Under the pieces are notes generated by a model. It was not told where the DNA came from, did no database searches, and worked only from the letters and a program-made list of their open reading frames with translations. Source: Dokdonella_A ginsengisoli (lineage in GTDB: Bacteria; Pseudomonadota; Gammaproteobacteria; Xanthomonadales; Rhodanobacteraceae). From it: a DNA stretch of 64,000 nucleotides. Positions 59,182 through 64,000 of this stretch are shown piece by piece (within the stretch, counting starts at the first letter, position 1; each line of letters opens with the position of its first letter). The stretch is taken from positions 343,352-407,351 of the forward strand of contig NZ_JBHSHD010000002.1 in NCBI RefSeq assembly GCF_042652785.1. The letters run 5' to 3'. The translations under genes were made by a program, and so were the position numbers.

Positions 59182-59372
59182 TGCAGGGGCGGCCGGCGCG
59201 GCATCGGGATCGTCGGGCGAAACGTTGCGCCCGATTCTGCACGAACGCCGGCCGCCGGCGTGCGGCGATCCGCGGCGCCGCGACGAGGGTCGCCCCCCGG
59301 CCGGGCGCTCGGCGAGAAAAATGCTTTCGCCTCTCCTCACCTGACGAGCGGCGCTCTTGCGCGGGAATGACG

Positions 59373-59495
59373 GTTTCCTTGAGAGCGATTTCCCGCACAG
59401 GCGCAGAGGACGCGGAGGAGAAACTTCCTCTCTGGTTCCCTGCGATCTCTGCGCCTCTGCGAGACAATCTCCTTCGCGCCAGTCGCTCATCGGCG
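59373..59495 (+). repeat. Interspersed repeat, copy 1
   Basis: The unit has an arm with GCGATTTCCCGCACAGGCG and CAGAGGACGCGGAGGAGAAA, a middle TCTCTGGTTC, and a second arm ATCTCTGCGCCTCTGCGAGA followed by CAATCTCCTTCGC and CTCATCGGCG. The two arms are roughly inverted (GCGCAGAGG with CCTCTGCGC), so the RNA could fold. A GCGCGGGAATGACGG segment of the REP type lies before it. Two more copies follow in the same orientation. Confidence 0.8.
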
Positions 59496-59532
59496 TCGCG
59501 GTTCGGCTCGGACTCGCACTTGCGTGAACGAC

Positions 59533-59646
59533 GGCTCCCTTCAAAGCGATTTCTCGCACAGGCGCAGAGGGCGCGGAGGAGAAACTCGTTGCCCTCGTTT
59601 CCGCACCTCCGCAGCGTCTGCGCGTCTGCGCGAGAACTCCCTTCGC
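59533..59646 (+). repeat. Interspersed repeat, copy 2
   Basis: This copy has TCAAAGCGATTTCTCGCACA, GGCGCAGAGGGCGCGGAGGA, then GAAACTCGTTGCCC and an arm CAGCGTCTGCGCGTCTGCGC followed by GAGAACTCCCTTCGC. It is the most diverged of the three. It is preceded by a variant of the REP segment, CTCGCACTTGCGTGAACGAC. Confidence 0.75.
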
Positions 59647-59687
59647 ATTCCTCTGCGCGGACGCACGCCCCCAACACTCCCGACGTC

Positions 59688-59707
59688 ATGCCCGCGAACG
59701 CGGGCAT
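59688..59707. repeat. REP-like palindrome
   Basis: ATGCCCGCGAACGCGGGCAT is a perfect 9-bp inverted repeat around AA. Together with the following TCCATCGG it belongs to the widespread REP class with CCCGCG/CGCGGG arms. It lies between repeat copies 2 and 3. Confidence 0.75.
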
Positions 59708-59741
59708 CCATCGGCTTTGGACTCGCGCTTGCGCGAATGAC

Positions 59742-59857
59742 AGCTCCGTTCAAAGCGATCTCTCGCAGAGGCGCAGAGGACGCGGAGGAAAAACTTTCTC
59801 TCTGGTTCTCTGCGTCTGTGCGAGACAATCTCCTTCGCAGCATTTCCTCATCGGCGC
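59742..59857 (+). repeat. Interspersed repeat, copy 3
   Basis: TTCAAAGCGATCTCTCGCAG and AGGCGCAGAGGACGCGGAGG begin this copy, then AAAAACTTTCTCTCTGGTTC and an arm CTCTGCGTCTGTGCGAGACA with ATCTCCTTCGCAG and CTCATCGGCG. Its end lies only 13 bases before the stop codon of the exported protein at 59871. It is preceded by CTCGCGCTTGCGCGAATGAC. Confidence 0.8.
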
Positions 59858-59870
59858 CGGAATCGCTCCC

Positions 59871-61907
59871 TCACGACCCGTCGAAGCCGTCGCCGAAGAT
59901 CGCGTCCGGCGGCGTCGCGGTGCAGTCGCGGTACCACGGCGTGATGCCGGTGATCGTGTCCCAGGCCGGCGAGTCGACGGGATCGAGCGCGTTCGGGCAC
60001 AGCTCACCGCCGTACTCACCGAGGCCGGCCGGCGGCGCCGGCGGCGGCCCGCTGAGCTGGTTGCCGCCGACGAAGAAGCCGCTCAGCGCCGGCAGGCCGT
60101 CGAGCGAGGGAATCGTGCCGGTGAGCTGGTTGCCGGATGCCGAGAACCACGTCAGCGCCGGCAGCGCGCCGAACGGCGGAATCGCGCCGTCGAACCGGTT
60201 GCCGAGGAACGTCGCCGACTGCAGCGCGGTCAGGCCGGCCAGCGACGGCAGCGCGCCGGTCAGGCCGGTGTTGCGCACGTCGATCGTCTGCAGCTGCGCG
60301 AGGCCGGCGAGCGAGGGGAACGTGCCGCCGAGCTGGCTCTGGTCGGCGATCTGCAGGCTGACCAGTGCGCTCAGCTGGTTCAACGTCGGCGGCAAGGTAC
60401 CGACCATGTTGGTGAAGCCGAAGCTGAGCCCCACCACGTGCGCGCCGGTCTCGTCGCAGGTCACGCCGGTCCAGCTGCATTCGGTGCCCGGTTCGCCGAG
60501 CCAGCCGTTCATGTCCCACCAGCCGGCGCCGTTGGTGCTGTCGTACAGGTCGACCAGCGCTGCGCGCTCCGACGCCGGGATGCCGCCCGGCGTACGGCGG
60601 TAGAAATACGCCGCGCCCTGCTGGTAGTGGTCCCAGTCCGGCGTGTAGCCGTACATGCCGATCAGCGCTTCGTCGCCGTCGAGCGCGACCGCGGCGCCGA
60701 AGTACGGCGAAACGATGCCGTCGTATTCGGTGAAGGTGTGCGCACCGCCGAATGCGTCGCCGGTGCGGCGGAACAGGTAGGCCGCGCCCTGTCCCTCGGT
60801 GCCGTCGACGGTGACGTTGCTGGCACCGACCAGCGCGGTGTCGCCCTGCAGCGCCAGCGTCATGCCGAAATTGTCGGTCGGCGGCAGGCCGATGCCGTCG
60901 GGGCCGCGCGCGGCGCCGTCGCTCGCGGCGAGCCGCTGCCGCTGGGTCCAGTCGCCGCCCGCGCCGCCGTACACGTAGACCACGCCCGCACCGCCCTCGC
61001 GCCACATCGCACCGATCAGCGCGGTGTCGCCGTCGACCGCCAGCGCGCTGCCGAGCTGGTCGTTCTCCACGCCCTCGGCGACGACGATCTTCTGCGCCTG
61101 GTTCCACACGCCGTCGACGCGGGCGAAGCGGTAGACCGCGCCCTGCGCGTGGCGGCCGTCGATCTGCGCACCCGGCGAACTGGCCAGCAGGGTCGCGCCG
61201 GACAGCGCGATCGCCGAACCGAAGCCGTCGCCGACGTCGCCGTCGGCGGCGACCAGCTGCTGGGTCTGCGTCCACGCGCCGTCGATGCGGGTGTAGACGT
61301 AGACCGAACCGTGCATCAGCTGGTCGTTGTAGTGCGCGCCGTAGGCGGCGACGACGATCGTCTCCCCGTCCATCGCCACCGCGCTGCCGAACCAGTCGAC
61401 CGAGGTGCCGTCGGCGGCGACGAGTTTCTGCGTCTCGGCCCAGACGCCGTCGTCGCCGCGCTCGAACACGTAGGCCGCGCCCTGCGAGTTGTGCTCGCCG
61501 ATCTTCGCGTTGATCGCACCGATCACCGCGACGCGGCCGGACACCGCCACCGACCAGCCGAACTCGTTGTAGGCCGCGCCGTCGCTGGCGAGCAGGGTCT
61601 GCGTCAGGTTCCACGCGCCGTCGGCGGCGCGCTCGTAGACCAGCACCTTGCCCTGCGCGGCGTTGTCGCCGAGGGTGGCCTCGGAGGCGGAGACCAGCGC
61701 CACCGTGCCCGAGATCGCCACCGCGCGGCCGAACTTGTCGTAGCCCAGCCCCTGCGGATCGAGCACGCGCTGCGTGGCCCAGTCTTCGGCGTTCGGCGCG
61801 ACGGACGCCGCGCGCACGGTCATTGCGGCGATCAGGAACAACGCGATCAGGATCAGGCTGCGCTGCAGGAAGCGGCTGACTGTCCGATGGACAGGGAGCA
61901 AGGCCAT
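59871..61907 (-). CDS. Exported FG-GAP and plant-type leucine-rich repeat protein with IFxxGFD tail
   Basis: A 678-residue protein with an N-terminal signal helix (LILIALFLIAAMTVRAA). Residues about 38-435 are seven or so FG-GAP-like blades (YDKFGRAVAISGTVALVSAS, DWFGSAVAMDGETIVVAAY, DQLGSALAVDGDTALIGAM), an integrin-type propeller. From about 445 there is a leucine-rich domain of the plant type: DLYDSTNGAGWWDMNGWLGE, CSWTGVTCDETGAHVVGLSF, LQTIDVRNTGLTGALPSLAG. It ends PPDAIFGDGFDGS, the shared tail. It lies downstream of the second regulator on the same strand. It may bind a surface partner; none is known. Confidence 0.85.
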   Translation of the reverse strand: MALLPVHRTVSRFLQRSLILIALFLIAAMTVRAASVAPNAEDWATQRVLDPQGLGYDKFGRAVAISGTVALVSASEATLGDNAAQGKVLVYERAADGAWNLTQTLLASDGAAYNEFGWSVAVSGRVAVIGAINAKIGEHNSQGAAYVFERGDDGVWAETQKLVAADGTSVDWFGSAVAMDGETIVVAAYGAHYNDQLMHGSVYVYTRIDGAWTQTQQLVAADGDVGDGFGSAIALSGATLLASSPGAQIDGRHAQGAVYRFARVDGVWNQAQKIVVAEGVENDQLGSALAVDGDTALIGAMWREGGAGVVYVYGGAGGDWTQRQRLAASDGAARGPDGIGLPPTDNFGMTLALQGDTALVGASNVTVDGTEGQGAAYLFRRTGDAFGGAHTFTEYDGIVSPYFGAAVALDGDEALIGMYGYTPDWDHYQQGAAYFYRRTPGGIPASERAALVDLYDSTNGAGWWDMNGWLGEPGTECSWTGVTCDETGAHVVGLSFGFTNMVGTLPPTLNQLSALVSLQIADQSQLGGTFPSLAGLAQLQTIDVRNTGLTGALPSLAGLTALQSATFLGNRFDGAIPPFGALPALTWFSASGNQLTGTIPSLDGLPALSGFFVGGNQLSGPPPAPPAGLGEYGGELCPNALDPVDSPAWDTITGITPWYRDCTATPPDAIFGDGFDGS

Positions 61908-62059
61908 GGGGAATCGTCTCCGGAAGAGGGTCAGGGGGTCGACCGACCGGCGCGAACCGGTCCGGCACTCGACCGCGGCAGCGTGCCCCCGCCGTTCCGG
62001 CGCCTCACTCGCGCTCCGTTATCGCTGCATTGCCGTTTCGTGAATCGCTTCGGATTCAG

Positions 62060-64000
62060 TCACTTGGACGCGGGCGGGGCCAGCACCGGCGCGGCGACCG
62101 GCGGCGGAATCACGCGCTCGCCGGCCAGCCGCTGCGAGCGCTGCAGCGCGCCGCGCCAGGCCTCGTCGCGGCCGAGCGCGCGATACAGCCGCGCCTGCAG
62201 CAGGCTGGAGGCGAAGTCGGCGTCGGCCCAGCGCTGCACGCGCCCGACCACCGTGCTGGCACGCTCGGTGTCGCCGACGTCGATCAGCGCATTGCCCCAG
62301 GACACCGCGACCTCGGCGACGTCGGCGGCGATGCCGTTGCGCTCGGCCTGCGCCAGCGCGCGTTCGTAGGCCGCCGATGCCGTTGCGCGCTGCGTCGGCC
62401 ATTGCCGCTCCGCCTCGGCCAGCGTCGCCAGCACGGCGGCAGCCGGCACCTGCACGCTGGCCGACCAGTCGAGCAGGCGCCTGGCCTCCAGCGCCGCGTC
62501 CCCGTCCTGCGACGAGGCGCGCAGCGCGCGCACCAGGGTCAGCCAGGCGCCGGCACGCGCCCGCGCGCGATCCGGGCCGGCCAGCGCCTCGACCGCGGCG
62601 CGCGCATGCGCGGCCGCCGCCGGCGCGCGGCCGGTGGCCAGCTCGATGCGCGCCTGTTCCGCACGCGCGTGACCCAGCACCGGCAGGTCCTGCCCCGGCG
62701 TCATCGCGTCGGCGACCTGCACCAGCAACGCCGCCGCCTCGCCGAGGCGGCCGTTGGCCGCCAGCGCGCGCGCGTGCTGCACCTTCAGCGAGCGCTGCAG
62801 GTCCGCATTGCTGATCTGCGGCAGCAGCGCCCAGCTGCGTTCGCTGGTCGCCAGGGCGTCGACCGGCTGCAGCAGGGCCAGCTGCGAATCGATCTGGTCG
62901 TCGATCGCCATCATCATCTCGTTGCGCCCGCCCAGGCGACGGAAGCGTTCCTCCGAGCGGCGCATGACGGCGAGCCCTTCGGCGTAGCGGCCGCGCGTGT
63001 TCTCCATCAGGCCTTCGTTGGCCTCGATGCGCGCCAGCGAGAGCGCATCGCCGGTAATCTCCAGCGCGACGCGCGCCTTGGCGAAATCGTCCATCGCCTC
63101 GTCGAAGCGGCCGCCGACCGCCTCGGCGATGCCGCAGGCGGTGTGCGCGCGGCCGAGTACGCCCGGTTCGTTGCGCTCGGCCAGCAGCGCGACCGCCTCG
63201 CGGCAGTCGCGCCCGGCCGCGGCGGTGTCGCCCAGATGGATCATCACCGAGCTGGACACCGTCAGCACCAGCGCGCGCAGGACCGGATCGCGTTCGGCGC
63301 TCACGTCGGCGAGCAGGCGGTCCAGCGTGTCGCGCGCCGCCGCCATGCGGCCGCTGCGGAAGTCGACCTGGGCCAGGCGCAGGCGCAGTTCCGGCGCTTG
63401 GCGCAGGTCCGGTGGTGCGCTCTCGATGATCTGGCGCGCACGGTCGAGTTCGTCGGACAGCAGCGCCGCTTCGGCACGCTGGCGCACGTCGTCGAGCGCC
63501 GAAGTGGCCGCGCCGGACTCGGCGGCGACCGGCTTGCCCAGGCGCATCAGCAGCTGCGCGACCGCCGCACGCGCCGCCGCGGCGGCATCGGCTTGCTGCG
63601 CCTCGACCACGACGTCGTCGGCGCCTTCCTCGCGCAGTTCCAGGCGCACGCGCCAGCCGTTCGCGCCGCGCGACGCGCTGGAGGCGAGCAGGCGGCGCGC
63701 ACCGGTCGCCGCACGCACGTCGCCGGCGAGCGCGGCCGCGTCGGAAGCGGCGCCGCGCATCAGTGCGACCATCGTCTCGTTCGGCACCACCGCCAGACCG
63801 GCGCCGCGCAGGCGACCGGCGACCAGATCCATCAGGCCCAGCCGCAGCCACGACCATTCCGCCGCCGCGTCGACCGCGACCGGCAGCACCGCGACCGCAT
63901 CGGCGCCGAGCGCCTGCGCCGCGGCGGCCGGCGCCGGCGGCGCGGCGCCGCCGTCGAGCACGTAGGCGGCGGCCGCGATCGCCGGCAGCGCGAACAGCGC
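62060..64000 (-). CDS. Membrane-bound winged-helix/TPR regulator, copy 2 (5' end outside window)
   Basis: The visible part is about 646 residues; the start and the winged helix lie beyond the right edge. At the edge there is a membrane helix (ALFALPAIAAAAYVLD), then VAVLPVAVDAAAEWSWLRLG, LMDLVAGRLRGAGLAVVPNE and TPR-type helices, the same order as in the gene at 56881. Several segments are shared almost word for word, such as AVSWGNALIDVGDTERASTV against VVSWGMALIRAGQASKATTV. It is therefore a paralogue. It lies 152 bases upstream of the FG-GAP/LRR gene on the same strand. Confidence 0.88.
   Translation of the reverse strand, partial: ALFALPAIAAAAYVLDGGAAPPAPAAAAQALGADAVAVLPVAVDAAAEWSWLRLGLMDLVAGRLRGAGLAVVPNETMVALMRGAASDAAALAGDVRAATGARRLLASSASRGANGWRVRLELREEGADDVVVEAQQADAAAAARAAVAQLLMRLGKPVAAESGAATSALDDVRQRAEAALLSDELDRARQIIESAPPDLRQAPELRLRLAQVDFRSGRMAAARDTLDRLLADVSAERDPVLRALVLTVSSSVMIHLGDTAAAGRDCREAVALLAERNEPGVLGRAHTACGIAEAVGGRFDEAMDDFAKARVALEITGDALSLARIEANEGLMENTRGRYAEGLAVMRRSEERFRRLGGRNEMMMAIDDQIDSQLALLQPVDALATSERSWALLPQISNADLQRSLKVQHARALAANGRLGEAAALLVQVADAMTPGQDLPVLGHARAEQARIELATGRAPAAAAHARAAVEALAGPDRARARAGAWLTLVRALRASSQDGDAALEARRLLDWSASVQVPAAAVLATLAEAERQWPTQRATASAAYERALAQAERNGIAADVAEVAVSWGNALIDVGDTERASTVVGRVQRWADADFASSLLQARLYRALGRDEAWRGALQRSQRLAGERVIPPPVAAPVLAPPASK

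Larger units (their letters stand above)
59182..59870. other. Gene-free spacer made of repeats between two regulator modules
   Basis: No gene is credible in these 689 bases. They hold three copies of one interspersed repeat, REP-like palindromes between them, and about 150 bases next to the regulator start that should contain its promoter. Translations of this DNA give phrases such as MPAFAGMT, typical of REP sequence and not of a protein. Confidence 0.75.

Noticed and set aside
58307..59707. A 466-codon open frame on the minus strand beginning MPAFAGMT
   Set aside because: The first part is a translation of REP and interspersed-repeat DNA and the rest is a wrong frame of the regulator gene; MPAFAGMT is a well-known artefact of REP sequence.
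59181..62369. A 1062-codon open frame on the plus strand across the repeats and the FG-GAP/LRR gene
   Set aside because: It is antisense to a gene with a signal peptide, domains and a tail, and begins in repeats; only shadow composition is seen.
1..64000. tRNA, rRNA, CRISPR or integrase/insertion sequence
   Set aside because: Gene gaps were read for cloverleaf ends with CCA, for regular repeat-spacer arrays and for transposase motifs; none was seen. The three repeats near 59.5 kb are not spaced or built like a CRISPR array.

Overview
The window is a high-GC stretch of chromosome from a gammaproteobacterium, most likely of the order Lysobacterales (Xanthomonadales), family Rhodanobacteraceae, and perhaps close to Dokdonella. 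This is inferred from the gene families: a thymidine kinase that has lost its zinc ligands, a DUF3379-type anti-sigma factor, a DUF3649/PepSY/DUF3325 iron operon, and several exported proteins with a C-terminal [LI]F-x-x-[GA]-F-[DE] tail. There is no rRNA, tRNA, CRISPR array, integrase or insertion sequence. Almost everything is densely packed vertical chromosome, mostly housekeeping.

Layout. 0-8 kb: the start of plsB, two lipoproteins, an AI-2E-type permease with a linked AraC/GyrI regulator, an RhtA-like exporter and the Rep helicase. 8-18 kb: a beta-helix exported protein, a sirtuin, two pairs of Sel1-like paralogues (10.1-11.5 and 14.0-15.9 kb), tdk, an OmpA-domain protein and mutM. 18-24 kb: a four-gene ABC operon (ATPase, permease, GldG-like protein, DUF4340-like protein) and a fatty-acid desaturase. 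24-30 kb: DCC and DUF4166 proteins, ribosomal proteins L33 and L28, an EF-hand protein, a glycine-zipper protein, a glycosyltransferase, and an operon of a double cupredoxin, an ECF sigma factor and an anti-sigma factor. 30-33 kb: rsmG-parA-parB. 33-41 kb: hemB, aroE, tpm, a gamma carbonic anhydrase, a hydrolase and oligopeptidase A, with two HTH regulators facing divergent genes across clear palindromic operators. 41-44 kb: an S41 peptidase and an exported zincin. 44.5-49.5 kb: a Fur-controlled siderophore receptor and reductase operon. 49.6-54.3 kb: threonine aldolase, xthA, a YecA-like protein, a CurA-like reductase and pirin. 54.3-64 kb: two copies of a module made of a winged-helix/membrane/TPR regulator followed by a large exported protein, separated by three copies of an interspersed repeat.

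The least explained material is (i) the shared C-terminal tail on five otherwise unrelated exported proteins, (ii) the duplicated regulator and exported-protein modules at the right end with the repeats between them, (iii) the sigma/anti-sigma pair co-transcribed with a tandem cupredoxin, and (iv) two regulator/operator systems (twin ATGAC-N7-GTCAT at 37.6 kb; GGCAAAATTTTGCC at 41.3 kb). All readings come from the sequence alone; no database search was run.
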